Assembly (NCBI GenBank): GCA_902553675.1
Contig: CACDLV010000008.1
Location: forward strand, 1 to 37,460
From: an uncultured Pelagibacteraceae bacterium
GTDB lineage: Bacteria > Pseudomonadota > Alphaproteobacteria > Pelagibacterales > Pelagibacteraceae
Reading direction: 5' to 3'
DNA length: 37,460 bases
A model generated the notes under the pieces. It worked only from the letters and a program-made list of their open reading frames with translations, was not told where the DNA came from and ran no database searches. Shown one piece after another: positions 1-13,022 of the stretch (positions within the stretch are counted from its first letter, which is position 1; each line of letters opens with the position of its first letter). The position numbers were made by a program, and so were the translations under genes.

Positions 1-246
1 AACTTTTAAATTACCTGCAATTACATTTCCAAAGTAGTCTACTATATTTCCTCTTGTGGGTGGAAGTTTCCATTCTCTAATTCTATTCTTATCTGATAGA
101 GTAAGATATTTTTTATTTTCATTAATCTGTAGAGAAAATAAACGAGCAATGATACCAGAAAAAACTACTATTTTTGCTGCTCCGATTATGAACATTCGTC
201 TATTAATTACATCAGTTTTTCTTATTCCTGAATTAGATTTGATCAT
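1..246 (-). CDS. mrdA: Penicillin-binding protein 2, N-terminal part (runs off the left edge)
   Basis: PBP2 is the transpeptidase that cross-links peptidoglycan during cell elongation, working with RodA and the MreBCD proteins at the inner membrane. Only 82 codons are present; the transpeptidase domain lies outside the window. The visible part begins MIKSNSGIRKTDVINRR, has one membrane anchor at about residues 18-38, and then the conserved start of the PBP dimerisation domain (KLPPTRGNIVDYFGNVIAG, usually PxRGxIxDRNGxxLA; here the DRNG is DYFG). The ATG at 244-246 overlaps the end of mreD by 14 bp, so translation is probably coupled. Position after mreD is the classic arrangement. Confident family call from short sequence plus context. 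Confidence 0.85.
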   Translation of the reverse strand, partial: MIKSNSGIRKTDVINRRMFIIGAAKIVVFSGIIARLFSLQINENKKYLTLSDKNRIREWKLPPTRGNIVDYFGNVIAGNLKV

Positions 247-757
247 TTGTTTGATATGAAATTCTTTCGTTTAAAAAATTAAAAAATAAAAAAAATATTG
301 GATAAAATAAAAAGGTAAATCCAGAATTAATTAAATAATTAGTGTAATCAACTTTAATTAAAAAGACTAAATCCAAAATAATTACTTGAATTGAGTTTAT
401 TAATAAAATCGTAAATAATAATGATATCCAGTCTTTAATAAAATTTGGTGATAATGTAATATTTCTTATGTAAGCAGTTACTGAGCAAAGAATAAGATAG
501 CAAAAACTACTAATTCCTATTGGTATTCCTATCACAACATCATTAATGATACCCGCAAAGAAAATTGCAAGATAACCCAATTGATCAGGATTTCTTAAAG
601 TCCAAAAGAAAATTAATAAATGAACAAAATTAAAAGCAAAATAATCAAGTTTTAAATAATTAAAATCAAATTCATTAAATACAGAAAAAAATAACATTAT
701 TATAGGAAGATAAGACAAAAATATTCTTAAAAATGGACTCTTGTTTAGTGATGACAT
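233..757 (-). CDS. mreD: Rod-shape-determining protein MreD
   Basis: MreD is a small integral membrane protein of the elongasome that connects MreC and the cytoskeletal MreB with wall synthesis. The 174-residue product is almost entirely hydrophobic, with about five membrane segments, and contains the charged/glycine stretch FFAGIINDVVIGIPIGISS, typical of MreD (a loop with xGxxxDxxxGxPxG). Sequence identity in this family is always low, so the call rests on topology, that motif and the position between mreC and mrdA. The start codon abuts the mreC stop (they share base 757). Confidence 0.88.
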   Translation of the reverse strand: MSSLNKSPFLRIFLSYLPIIMLFFSVFNEFDFNYLKLDYFAFNFVHLLIFFWTLRNPDQLGYLAIFFAGIINDVVIGIPIGISSFCYLILCSVTAYIRNITLSPNFIKDWISLLFTILLINSIQVIILDLVFLIKVDYTNYLINSGFTFLFYPIFFLFFNFLNERISYQTNDQI

Positions 758-1605
758 TATTTTTCTCCACCAAATTTATAAGAGACAATTTTTACATAAT
801 CTAATTGAGTGAAATCAGAAAAAAAATTTATTTGTCCCTCCGAACTATTGTCTATTCTACCTATAGGTATCCCTGGTTTAAAAAGCCCTCCGAGTCCAGA
901 TGTATAGGCAATAATTTCTTTATTTTTAAATGCATCTTTATAATCAATTTGGGTATGTTCGATTGTCCCAAAATTGCCTCCTGTCCCAGAAACTACGGCC
1001 TGTATATCATCTGGCTCTAAAACAGATGGAATTTTACTATTTAGATCAGATAAGAGTAATGCTCTGGAATTACTAAAGTTTACTTCAATAATTTGTCCAA
1101 CTAAATAAACCTCATCAATAACAGCCATTCCAATTTTTACTTTATCTTTAGTACCTTTGTTTAAAACTATTGATTTTAAATAGGGGCTATCTTTATCAAT
1201 TAAAACTCTGGCAAATATTTCTTCTGAATTTATACTTTCATCAAGTAAGTCTCTAAGTTTTTTATTTTCTGTAATTAAAAACTCATTTTGTAATCTAAGT
1301 TGCTCAGAATTTTCTACTTTGATCAATTCTTTCTGATAACTTTCATATAAATCCATATGTGATTTGATTTTAGAAGTTATTTCTTTTAAATTATTTTCTG
1401 GAATTGATATAATATGTGATGATCTATAAATTACTTCATTAATTACTAATTTAACAAATTGTATTGCTTTAAAATTAAAATTACTTAAGACAATTACAAA
1501 AATTGATATAAAAATTAGAGTAAGTAATGAAAATTTTTGTTTGTCTTTTTTTTTTAAAAAAGCTGACCTAATGGCAATTACAAAATCATCTCTGCCAGTA
1601 GCCAT
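757..1605 (-). CDS. mreC: Rod-shape-determining protein MreC
   Basis: MreC is the bitopic scaffold of the lateral-wall synthesis complex; its periplasmic part binds and activates PBP2. The 282-residue product has a basic cytoplasmic N-terminus, one membrane segment at about residues 25-45, a coiled-coil region at about 70-120, and then the MreC beta-domain with recognisable pieces (ARVLIDKDSPYLKSIVLNKG, VKIGMAVIDEVYLVGQI, GTGGNFG). Length is usual for the family. It lies 5 bp after mreB and runs into mreD, so mreB, mreC, mreD and mrdA form one transcription unit. Confidence 0.93.
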   Translation of the reverse strand: MATGRDDFVIAIRSAFLKKKDKQKFSLLTLIFISIFVIVLSNFNFKAIQFVKLVINEVIYRSSHIISIPENNLKEITSKIKSHMDLYESYQKELIKVENSEQLRLQNEFLITENKKLRDLLDESINSEEIFARVLIDKDSPYLKSIVLNKGTKDKVKIGMAVIDEVYLVGQIIEVNFSNSRALLLSDLNSKIPSVLEPDDIQAVVSGTGGNFGTIEHTQIDYKDAFKNKEIIAYTSGLGGLFKPGIPIGRIDNSSEGQINFFSDFTQLDYVKIVSYKFGGEK

Positions 1606-1610
1606 TTTTT

Positions 1611-4216
<2,606 letters not shown>

Positions 4217-4238
4217 AACTAAAATTTTTAGAAAATCT

Positions 4239-4266
4239 ATAATACAATCTATAAGAGAGATTGCAA
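4239..4266 (-). promoter_or_regulatory. Putative sigma-70 promoter of leuA-mreBCD
   Basis: Reading the minus strand, TTGCAA (4261-4266), a 16-bp spacer and TATTAT (4239-4244) lie just upstream of the leuA start (4216). This is the only space of about 100 bp before the leuA-mreB-mreC-mreD-mrdA run. Hexamers are close to consensus, but the AT background makes chance matches easy. Confidence 0.4.
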
Positions 4267-4318
4267 AATAATTAGTTAAATAATCACTTTTAATCGACCA
4301 TTTTAGGCTTGAGAAAAA

Positions 4319-6001
4319 TTAATTATAAATAGACTCAATTTTAGGCATTAACCTTAAAAGTTCTCTTGTGTATTGATGGCCGGGTTTTAAAAATAAATCC
4401 TCAGTGTTTGAAACCTCACACAATTTGCCATCTTTTAAGACTGCAATTCTATCGCACATTTGTCTAACAACAGGTAAGTCGTGACTTATAAACAAAATTG
4501 TCAAGTTTAATTGTTCCTGAAGATCTTTAAGTAAATTTAATATTTGGGCTTGGATACTTACATCTAAAGCAGAGGTAGGTTCGTCACAAACCAAAAGTCT
4601 TGGTTGTGTAGCAAGTGCTCTTGCAATTGATATTCTTTGTCTCTGTCCTCCTGAAAATTCATGTGGATATCGATCTGCAGATTTTTGAGTTAATTCTACA
4701 GACTCAAGTAAATCATAAATATAATTATTTAAATCTATATTTGATATTGATGGGTTGTGAAGTGTAATTGGTTCTGCAATTATATCTTTTACTTTTAATC
4801 TTCCATTGAGAGAAGAGTAAGGATCTTGAAATATCATTTGAATTTGTTTTCTAAATTTCATTAATTCGGATCTTTGTTTTATTTTTGTAATACAAACGTT
4901 ATCAAAGAAGATATCTCCAGAAGTAGGTTTAAATAAATTTACAATCATTTTAGCAATTGTAGATTTTCCGCTCCCGCTTTCTCCTACTAAACCAAAAGAT
5001 TCACCCTCTTTTATTTCAAATGAAACATCATTAACAGCCATAACAGAATTTTTAGAATTTTCTGTAAAAAAATTATCATCAAAACTTTTGTTTAGATTTT
5101 TTATTTCTACAAGACTTTGGTTTATAATTTCTTTCTTTGACCATCTATTTAATATTTTGATATTATTTTCTTTTGTATTCTTATATTCTTTTTCTACAAT
5201 CACAAATCTTGAAATTTTTTTGTTAGTTGGTGGAACTGAACTTACTAGACTTTTAGTATAATTTTCTTGTGGCTTAGTTAATATTTTTTTTGTTTCACCG
5301 ATTTCGACCAAATTACCACTTTTCATAACTGCTACACGATCTGCTGTCTCAGCTATAACTCCCATGTCATGAGTAATTAAGATAACAGCAAGATTTCTTT
5401 CTTTTGTTAATTTTTTAATAAGTTCTAAAATCTGAGATTGAATAGATACATCTAACGCAGTTGTTGGCTCATCTGCAATTAACAATTCTGGCTCGCAACA
5501 TAGAGCTAAAGAAATTACTACTCGCTGTCTCATTCCACCTGAAAATTGGTGAGGGTAATTATCAAATCTTGTCTCAGCATCTTTTATACCAACCTCTTTT
5601 AATAAATTTATAGATTTATTTTTTGCTTCTTCTTTGGTTAATTTAAGATGAGTTTGAATTGTTTCAATTAACTGTTCACCCACTGTAAGAATTGGGTTAA
5701 GTGAAGTTTGGGGATCTTGAAATATCAATCCAATTTTATTTCCCCTATATTTAAAAATACTTTCAGAATTTTCATGAATGTTAAGATCACCTAAAATAAC
5801 TGAGCCACTAGATACCTTACCTGGTTCATCTATTAAATTTATAATAGCGTTTCCTACTGTACTTTTTCCTGAACCAGACTCTCCAACTAATCCTAAAATT
5901 TCTCCTTTGTTTACCTCAATATTTACATTTTTAGCAGCGTTAACTGTTTCTTTTCTCATTTGATAATCAACACTAAGATTGTTTATTTTTAAAAATGTCA
6001 T
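4319..6001 (-). CDS. Peptide/oligopeptide ABC transporter, fused double ATPase (DppD-DppF type)
   Basis: Energises the importer encoded by the next genes. Two complete ABC ATPase domains occur in one 560-residue chain. Domain 1 has Walker [10 protein letters not shown], signature FSGGMRQRV and Walker [13 protein letters not shown]; domain 2 has Walker [10 protein letters not shown], signature FSGGQRQRI and Walker [13 protein letters not shown]. Each is followed by the short oligopeptide-transporter C-terminal extension. The start chosen is the ATG at 5999-6001 ([14 protein letters not shown]), giving a 4-bp ATGA overlap with the upstream permease gene; the open frame continues 35 codons further, but that part is shadow of the permease. 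Fusion of the D and F subunits is common in Alphaproteobacteria. The transported compound cannot be read from sequence. Confidence 0.93.
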   Translation of the reverse strand: MTFLKINNLSVDYQMRKETVNAAKNVNIEVNKGEILGLVGESGSGKSTVGNAIINLIDEPGKVSSGSVILGDLNIHENSESIFKYRGNKIGLIFQDPQTSLNPILTVGEQLIETIQTHLKLTKEEAKNKSINLLKEVGIKDAETRFDNYPHQFSGGMRQRVVISLALCCEPELLIADEPTTALDVSIQSQILELIKKLTKERNLAVILITHDMGVIAETADRVAVMKSGNLVEIGETKKILTKPQENYTKSLVSSVPPTNKKISRFVIVEKEYKNTKENNIKILNRWSKKEIINQSLVEIKNLNKSFDDNFFTENSKNSVMAVNDVSFEIKEGESFGLVGESGSGKSTIAKMIVNLFKPTSGDIFFDNVCITKIKQRSELMKFRKQIQMIFQDPYSSLNGRLKVKDIIAEPITLHNPSISNIDLNNYIYDLLESVELTQKSADRYPHEFSGGQRQRISIARALATQPRLLVCDEPTSALDVSIQAQILNLLKDLQEQLNLTILFISHDLPVVRQMCDRIAVLKDGKLCEVSNTEDLFLKPGHQYTRELLRLMPKIESIYN

Positions 6002-6936
6002 TTTTTTAATTTTGGATTTAAAGTATCTCTCATCCAATCCCCTAATAGATTTATTGAAAATGCTAAAATAACTAAGAAAATTGCTGGAAAAAAAGTAATC
6101 CACCATTCTCCTGAAAATAAAAAGTCATTACCTAGTCGTATCAATGTCCCTAAAGAAGGTGTTGTTGGGGGTACGCCAACTCCTAAAAAACTTAAAGTAG
6201 ACTCAGCTAAAATAGCAAGTGCTAAACCAATAGTTCCAATTACTAAAACTGGTCTTAAAATATTTGGTAAGATATGTTTAAACATAATGACTATATTTGA
6301 AACCCCAATTATTGTTGATGCTGAAACATAGTCTTTATTTTTTTCTACTAAAGTTGCAGCTCTAGAAACTCTTGCAAATTGTGGCCATTCTGAAATTCCA
6401 ATAGCAAATATTAAAACATAAATTGCCATTTCATCATGCATTTCTCTTGAGATTAATCCTCTTGCTATTCCATCAACCAACAATGCCATCAAAATACTTG
6501 GTACTGTTAACTGAACATCTGTTAGTCTCATTACTATCATTTCATATTTTCCACCAAAAAATCCAGCTGTTAATCCTAATCCAACTCCAAGAATTAAACT
6601 AAAGATTATTGCGGAAAAACCTACAATCAGAGAAATTCTACATCCGTATAAAATTGTAGACAACATATCTCTTCCTTGTCCATCGGTACCTAAAATAAAT
6701 TTAGCTAGACCATCATCTGTCCATGATGGTGGTGTGAATGCATCCATAAGAGATAAGGAGGATGGATCAAAAGGATTGTAAGGTGTAATGAGCTCAACAA
6801 AAAAAGAGCAGAAAAAAATTATAAACAAAATAGTAGATGATACAACCGCTGTAGGAGATTTAATAAAGCTATGATAAATATCACTATCTTTTATTCTTTC
6901 CCAAGTACTTAATGATTTTTTATCCACTTGCAACAT
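5998..6936 (-). CDS. Peptide-type ABC transporter permease (DppC/OppC family)
   Basis: One of two inner-membrane permeases of the importer. The 312-residue product has an OppC-type N-terminal segment (first membrane helix at about residues 33-53, then a periplasmic loop with ITPYNPFDP and FILGTDGQGRDMLST) and five further membrane segments. The ATPase-contact (EAA-type) loop is seen in the stretch GVSNIVIMFKHILPNILRP. It overlaps the upstream permease by 17 bp and the downstream ATPase by 4 bp, as expected for coupled subunits. Substrate unknown (di/oligopeptides, or other ligands of this family). Confidence 0.93.
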   Translation of the reverse strand: MLQVDKKSLSTWERIKDSDIYHSFIKSPTAVVSSTILFIIFFCSFFVELITPYNPFDPSSLSLMDAFTPPSWTDDGLAKFILGTDGQGRDMLSTILYGCRISLIVGFSAIIFSLILGVGLGLTAGFFGGKYEMIVMRLTDVQLTVPSILMALLVDGIARGLISREMHDEMAIYVLIFAIGISEWPQFARVSRAATLVEKNKDYVSASTIIGVSNIVIMFKHILPNILRPVLVIGTIGLALAILAESTLSFLGVGVPPTTPSLGTLIRLGNDFLFSGEWWITFFPAIFLVILAFSINLLGDWMRDTLNPKLKK

Positions 6937-7903
6937 CTCCTTTAACTCTTATTCTTGGATCAATTAAATAATAAAGAATATCGACTATAAAATTTATCAT
7001 CACGAAAACAAAAGCTATAAAAACTAAATAAGCTGACATGATTGGTATATCGACAAATTGTACTGCTTGAATAAATAAGAAGCCCATACCAGGCCATTGA
7101 AAAACAGTTTCAGTAATAATTGAAAACGCAATTAGAGTTCCAATATTTATTCCTGCTATAGTTATTACTGGTATCAATCCATTTTTTAATGCGTGTTTAT
7201 ACTTAATACTATTTTCACTAATACCTCGAGCACGTGCAAATTTAATATAATCTGTTTGTAGTATTTCCATCATCTCTGCTCGTACAAGTCTGATGATATA
7301 AGTCATTTGGAAAAGGCTTAATGTTACTGAAGGAAGTATAATTGCTTTAAGTCCAGAGACTGTTAAAAATCCTGTAGTCCAAAAACCTAAATCAACAACT
7401 TCTCCTCTTCCAAAGGAAGGTAATATTCCTAAGATTACTGCAAACAAATATATAAATAATATACCAATTACAAATGTTGGGAGCGAAACCCCCAACAAGG
7501 AGACTGCCAAAACTAAATCACTTAAAAAGCCTTTTCGATTTATGCCAGTATAAACTCCTAATAACGTGCCAGTTACAAGTGCAATTAGCGCAGAAATAAC
7601 AACAAGTTCAATAGTTGCAGGCAATCTTTCAACTATTAATTCTGAAACAGGTCTTCTTAATTGATATGAAATTCCAAACTCGCCCTTAGAAGCATTAACT
7701 ATAAATCTTGAAAATTGCACATGAATTGGATCCATTAAACCTAGTGTTTCTCTTAATTCTGCTCTTTCCTCATCAGAAGTCTCTTCTCCAACCATGTTAT
7801 TAATTGGATCTCCAACAAAATTAAATAATGAAAAAGATACAAAAGCGACAACCAACATCACCAAAGCAGATTGAAACAGCCTTTTAAAAAAATATTTTAT
7901 CAA
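6920..7903 (-). CDS. Peptide-type ABC transporter permease (DppB/OppB family)
   Basis: The second permease of the importer. The 327-residue product begins MIKYFFKRLFQSALVMLVV, the typical DppB first helix, and contains the ATPase-contact loop RARGISENSIKYKHALKNGL (about residues 222-241) and six membrane segments. The early LRETLGLMDPIHVQFSRF block is characteristic of the DppB family. It follows the binding-protein gene after a strong palindrome at 7921-7953, which probably lowers its expression relative to that gene. Confidence 0.93.
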   Translation of the reverse strand: MIKYFFKRLFQSALVMLVVAFVSFSLFNFVGDPINNMVGEETSDEERAELRETLGLMDPIHVQFSRFIVNASKGEFGISYQLRRPVSELIVERLPATIELVVISALIALVTGTLLGVYTGINRKGFLSDLVLAVSLLGVSLPTFVIGILFIYLFAVILGILPSFGRGEVVDLGFWTTGFLTVSGLKAIILPSVTLSLFQMTYIIRLVRAEMMEILQTDYIKFARARGISENSIKYKHALKNGLIPVITIAGINIGTLIAFSIITETVFQWPGMGFLFIQAVQFVDIPIMSAYLVFIAFVFVMINFIVDILYYLIDPRIRVKGDVASG

Positions 7904-7920
7904 TTTGTGAAGGATTAAAC

Positions 7921-7953
7921 TTACAAGCCCTTTAAAATTTAAAGGGCTTGTAA
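7921..7953 (-). terminator. Perfect palindrome (16-bp arms) between binding-protein and permease genes
   Basis: Arm ttacaagccctttaaa is followed after a single base by its exact reverse complement. In minus-strand RNA it forms a 14-16 bp stem directly after the binding-protein stop. No long U-run follows on that strand, so it is more likely a leaky terminator or an RNA-stabilising 3' stem than a full terminator. Such stems are well known after periplasmic binding-protein genes, which need more product than their permeases. Confidence 0.7.
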
Positions 7954-7962
7954 TAATTTTAA

Positions 7963-9525
7963 TTAATTAAAACTAGCAGTTCTGAATAACGGTTCGTTAT
8001 TCGGTCTGATAGGAACATCAACATTGCTTTTAGATGCCCAAGAAATTACTTGGTGATGTAAAGGAAGATAAGCAATATCATCTTTTACAATTTTCCAAGC
8101 TTTTGCAATTGCAGCATTTCTTTTATCTAAATCAACTTCACCTTCCATAACTCTAATAGCAGCATCGACATCTGCGTTACTAAAATTAACTTTGTTCCAG
8201 CTAGCACCTGTTTCATATAAATAATGGAAAACATAGTGACTATCTAAAGTTGGTACACCCCATCCTAGCATATAGAAATCACCTTGATTATCTTTAAGCT
8301 CTTTGAAATGTTTACTTTTAGTTTGAGCAAATAAGTTAACGTTAACTCCAATTTTACCTAACATTCCAACAACAGCGGTACATATTGCTTCATCATTTAC
8401 GTACCTGTCATTAGGACATCTAAGCTCAACATCAAAACCATTAGGATAACCTGCGTCAGCTAAAAGTTTTTTTGCAGCATCAACATCGTAAGGTAATCTT
8501 TTATCAAGATCAGCTGTATATCCATTAACACCTGGGAAAGTTATAATTCCCGCTGGTTCACTCAAACCTCTCATAACTTTTTTCTTGATCGCTTCAATAT
8601 CGATTGCTTGATAGAGAGCTTGTCTTACTTCTTTTTTCTTAAATGGATTATCACCTGTATTACCAGTTCTTAATTTGTCGGCCGCTTGATCCATACCTAA
8701 AAAAATTGTTCTCATTTGAGCTGTACTTTCAACTTTATGACCTGAAGAAGATCCAATTCTTTTCAAGTCTTGAACAGGAGCATCAGTAACTAAATCAATC
8801 TCACCAGATAATAAAGCTGCAACTCTTGTTGCTGCATTTTTAATAGGCATTAATTCAATTTGAGTCACTTTTTTATCCTTCATTTCACCCCACCAGTGTT
8901 TATTTCTTTTGAACACTGTTTTAGTATTTGGCTCTCTTAAAGTAATTTTAAAAGGACCAGTTCCTAATGCATTAGTAGCTGAGAATGTTTCTTGTCCTGC
9001 ATCCCAGTTCTGTGGTGACATTGCGAAGTTTTTTTCTGACCAAGCTTTAGACATTATAAATATGTTCGATAGTTGGTTTAAAAGAATAGGATTTGGCTTA
9101 CTTGTTGTGATTTTAACAGCATAATCTCCAACCGCCTCAACGTTAGCGACAGTGCTAATATATTCTTTAAAGTCAGATGTTCTTTGTTTGGCTCTTAATA
9201 TACTAAAAACAACATCTGCTGATGTCATTCCAGAACCATCTGAAAACTTAGCATCTTCTCTTAAAGTAAAAATCCAAGTATTTGGATCAGTAGCTTTCCA
9301 TTTAGTTGCTAAGGCAGGCCCTATTTTCATGTCCAAGCCTCTTTGAACTAGAGCTTCGTAAACTTGTCTAGACACTTGAGTAGTTGGACCTTCATTTTGT
9401 GCATGTGGATCTAGTGTTAGACTGTCTCCTTGCATAGACCATTTAATAGTTTTTGCCCATGCTGAAGAAAATCCGAATACTAGAACTAGTGACAATAGTA
9501 TTCTTACTATATTTTTAGTTTTCAT
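7963..9525 (-). CDS. Periplasmic substrate-binding protein, family 5 (DppA/OppA type)
   Basis: Captures the ligand for the importer encoded downstream. The 520-residue product has a signal peptide (MKTKNIVRILLSLVLVFGFSSAWA, cleavage near residue 24) and SBP family 5 features: an early TLDPHAQNEGPT, the block TFTLRE-like WIFTLREDAKFSDGSGMTSADV (about residues 90-111), NALGTGPFKI, and the C-terminal PLHHQVISWASK. A good ribosome site (GAGGGG, minus strand of 9530-9535) supports the start. Ligand is not determinable: family members bind peptides, nickel, opines or glutathione. No lipobox cysteine is present, so it is a free periplasmic protein. Confidence 0.93.
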   Translation of the reverse strand: MKTKNIVRILLSLVLVFGFSSAWAKTIKWSMQGDSLTLDPHAQNEGPTTQVSRQVYEALVQRGLDMKIGPALATKWKATDPNTWIFTLREDAKFSDGSGMTSADVVFSILRAKQRTSDFKEYISTVANVEAVGDYAVKITTSKPNPILLNQLSNIFIMSKAWSEKNFAMSPQNWDAGQETFSATNALGTGPFKITLREPNTKTVFKRNKHWWGEMKDKKVTQIELMPIKNAATRVAALLSGEIDLVTDAPVQDLKRIGSSSGHKVESTAQMRTIFLGMDQAADKLRTGNTGDNPFKKKEVRQALYQAIDIEAIKKKVMRGLSEPAGIITFPGVNGYTADLDKRLPYDVDAAKKLLADAGYPNGFDVELRCPNDRYVNDEAICTAVVGMLGKIGVNVNLFAQTKSKHFKELKDNQGDFYMLGWGVPTLDSHYVFHYLYETGASWNKVNFSNADVDAAIRVMEGEVDLDKRNAAIAKAWKIVKDDIAYLPLHHQVISWASKSNVDVPIRPNNEPLFRTASFN

Positions 9526-9608
9526 TATTCCCCTCGTTTTTTTAAATTTATTTAAAAAAGTATAAGTGAAATATTAGAATTATAGTAGCAATAATTTACT
9601 GATAAAAT

Positions 9609-10649
<1,041 letters not shown>

Positions 10650-11198
10650 TTAATTAAATATTTTAGCACCTCTAGTCATAGCTACTGCCCCAGTTCTCGA
10701 AGTACTAATAAGTCCTAAGGGCTTTAATTTTTTATTCATTTTATCAATTTCTCTTCTAAGAGCAGTTATTTGAATTACTGCTGAAGTTTTTGTCTCATCT
10801 AATATTACGGGATTAAATTTTTTACAAGCATTTAAGCATTTTTGAATTTTATTTCTTTTTCCTACAACTTTAAATAATGCCATCTCTTTAAATATTACAC
10901 CCTTGTCTTCTCTTTTAAACTCGGCAACTTTATGAACAGGTACTAATTTAGTTAATTGAAGTCTTATTTGATCAATTACTTGGGGTGTTCCAGTAGTGAC
11001 GATTGTTATTCTTGAAATATTTTTAACTGCATCAACTTCAGCAACAGCTAATGACTCAATATTATATCCTCGACCTGAAAATAGACCAACTACTCGAGCA
11101 AGAACTCCAGCCTCATTATCTACCCAAACCACAAAAATATACGTATCTGGTTTTTGTTTCTTCGTAGGTATGCTATAAGCTGACTTTGATTTAGGCAT
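10650..11198 (-). CDS. ilvH: Acetolactate synthase small (regulatory) subunit
   Basis: Binds the catalytic subunit and confers valine feedback. The 182-residue product has an N-terminal ACT domain (YIFVVWVDNEAGVLARVVGL, then FSGRGYNIESLAV) and a C-terminal ALS-small-subunit domain (ALFKVVG..., LRREIDKMNKKLKPLG, ISTSRTGAVAMTRG). Length is usual. The gene begins 5 bp after the ilvB stop, consistent with coupled synthesis of the two subunits. Called ilvN in some annotations. Confidence 0.95.
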   Translation of the reverse strand: MPKSKSAYSIPTKKQKPDTYIFVVWVDNEAGVLARVVGLFSGRGYNIESLAVAEVDAVKNISRITIVTTGTPQVIDQIRLQLTKLVPVHKVAEFKREDKGVIFKEMALFKVVGKRNKIQKCLNACKKFNPVILDETKTSAVIQITALRREIDKMNKKLKPLGLISTSRTGAVAMTRGAKIFN

Positions 11199-11203
11199 TA
11201 TTA

Positions 11204-12970
11204 TTATACTAAGGCTTTGCCTTTTCCTTTGATTTTTTTTTCTTCTTGATCATTTGGACCCAAGATCATTTGGTTATGAGGTTTTCCAGATGGGATCATT
11301 GGGAAACAATTTTCGTTAGGATCCACATGACAATCAAATATAACTGGTCCATTATAATCAATCATTTCTTGAATTTTATCATTAAGCTTAGCTGGATTGT
11401 CTGCTTTAATTCCTTTGCACCCATATGCTTCTGCCATTTTCATGAAATCAGGTAATGCTTCAGAATAACTTTCAGAATAATTTTTTTCATGCAGCAATTC
11501 CTGCCATTGTCTTACCATGCCCATATATTGATTATTTAAAATAAATATTTTAATAGGAAGATTGTATTGAACTGCTGTAGACATTTCTTGCATAGTCATT
11601 AAAACTGAAGCTTCTCCAGCAATATCTATTACTAATTTTTCAGGATGAGCAATTTGAACACCAACTGCTGCTGGCAATCCATATCCCATAGTTCCTAAGC
11701 CACCAGATGTCATCCATCTGTTTGGTTTATTAAATTTATAATGTTGAGCAGCCCACATTTGATGTTGTCCAACTTCAGTAGTAATATAAGTATCTTTATC
11801 CTTAGTTAATTCATAAAGTCTTTGAACGGCATGTTGGGGCTTTATACTTTCATCACTATTTACAAAATTAAGAGAATCTTTTTCTCTCCATTTTTCAATT
11901 TGTTCCCACCACTTAGCTATGTTTGATTTGTTTGATTTGCTATGACCATTTTTTCTTTTAGCAATTGTTTTATTAACTTTACTGATGACACTCGTAACGT
12001 CTCCAACTATTGCAAGATCAACCTTGATAATTTTATTAATTGATGATGGATCAATATCAATATGAACCTTTTTTGAATTTGGTGAAAACTCATCTATTTT
12101 TCCAGTAATTCGATCATCAAATCTTGCACCAATATTAATTAAAAGATCACAATCATGCATGGCATTGTTTGCCTCGTAAGTACCATGCATACCAAGCATT
12201 CCTAAAAATTGATTATCATCTCCTGGGTATGCACCTAGTCCTTGAAGTGTAGAAGTTATTGGGAAACCAGTTACCTCAACAAACTCTCTCAAAGCCTGAC
12301 TTGCTTTCGGTCCTGAGTTTATTACTCCTCCACCACTATAAATTATTGGTTTTTTAGATTTACTTAATAATTTTACTAATTCATCAATTTGATCTTGAGA
12401 AAATTTATTATGTGATTTTCCATTTAATTTCTTTTCTTTGTATGGTTTTTTATATTTTGTTTTTGCAAACTGAATATCTTTTGGGATATCGATTAAAACT
12501 GGTCCAGGTCTTCCTGTTGTTGCAACTCTAAAAGCTTCATGCATAACTTTTGAAAGATCATTTATATCTTTAACTAACCAATTGTGTTTCGTACAAGGTC
12601 TTGTAATTCCGGTAGTATCACATTCTTGAAAAGCATCAGTTCCAATTAAGTGCGTCGGAACCTGACCAGAAATACAAACCAATGGAACTGAATCCATATA
12701 AGCATCCGTTAAGGCAGTTACAACATTTGTAGCTCCAGGACCTGATGTAACTAAAACTACTCCTGGTTTTCCGGATGATCTTGCATATCCTTCAGCTGCG
12801 TGGCCAGCACCTTGTTCGTGTCTTACTAAAATATGTTTTATAGAAGGATGATTTTTTAACTCATCATAAATTGGTAAAACAGCACCACCTGGATAACCAA
12901 AGATATGTTCAACGTTTTGGTCTTCAAGACATTTAAATACGATTTCTGCTCCAGTAAATAATTTTGGCAT
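11204..12970 (-). CDS. ilvB: Acetolactate synthase large (catalytic) subunit
   Basis: Thiamine-diphosphate enzyme that makes acetolactate from pyruvate, the first common step of branched-chain amino-acid synthesis. The 588-residue product has FGYPGGAVLPIYDEL (about residues 24-38) with the catalytic Glu in RHEQGAGHAAEGYARSSG (about 50-67), GPGATNVVTALTDAYMD, and the C-terminal cofactor region ending in ILNNQYMGMVRQWQELLH. The Mg2+/ThDP motif, normally GDG/GDA with an Asp ligand, reads GEAS here (GAA codon), a conservative but unusual change. First gene of ilvBHC. Also called ilvI. Confidence 0.96.
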   Translation of the reverse strand: MPKLFTGAEIVFKCLEDQNVEHIFGYPGGAVLPIYDELKNHPSIKHILVRHEQGAGHAAEGYARSSGKPGVVLVTSGPGATNVVTALTDAYMDSVPLVCISGQVPTHLIGTDAFQECDTTGITRPCTKHNWLVKDINDLSKVMHEAFRVATTGRPGPVLIDIPKDIQFAKTKYKKPYKEKKLNGKSHNKFSQDQIDELVKLLSKSKKPIIYSGGGVINSGPKASQALREFVEVTGFPITSTLQGLGAYPGDDNQFLGMLGMHGTYEANNAMHDCDLLINIGARFDDRITGKIDEFSPNSKKVHIDIDPSSINKIIKVDLAIVGDVTSVISKVNKTIAKRKNGHSKSNKSNIAKWWEQIEKWREKDSLNFVNSDESIKPQHAVQRLYELTKDKDTYITTEVGQHQMWAAQHYKFNKPNRWMTSGGLGTMGYGLPAAVGVQIAHPEKLVIDIAGEASVLMTMQEMSTAVQYNLPIKIFILNNQYMGMVRQWQELLHEKNYSESYSEALPDFMKMAEAYGCKGIKADNPAKLNDKIQEMIDYNGPVIFDCHVDPNENCFPMIPSGKPHNQMILGPNDQEEKKIKGKGKALV

Positions 12971-12975
12971 TATGC

Positions 12976-13005
12976 AATCTAGCTGAAGTTGTACTCATTG
13001 GTCAA
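12976..13005 (-). promoter_or_regulatory. Possible promoter of ilvB-ilvH-ilvC
   Basis: On the minus strand TTGACC (13000-13005), an 18-bp spacer and TAGATT (12976-12981) precede the ilvB ATG (12968-12970) by a few bases. If real, the message would be nearly leaderless. The -10 is poor, so this is a weak call. Confidence 0.27.
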
Positions 13006-13022
13006 GTTTAAGAATGAAAATT

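Noticed and set aside
56..259. Plus-strand open frame of 67 codons at the left edge
   Set aside because: Complementary to the mrdA N-terminus, which has clear PBP2 motifs.
12950..13000. Attenuator leader peptide before ilvB
   Set aside because: A short frame (MSTTSARLHNA...) overlaps the ilvB start, but it lacks runs of Ile/Val/Leu codons and no alternative hairpins or terminator are seen.
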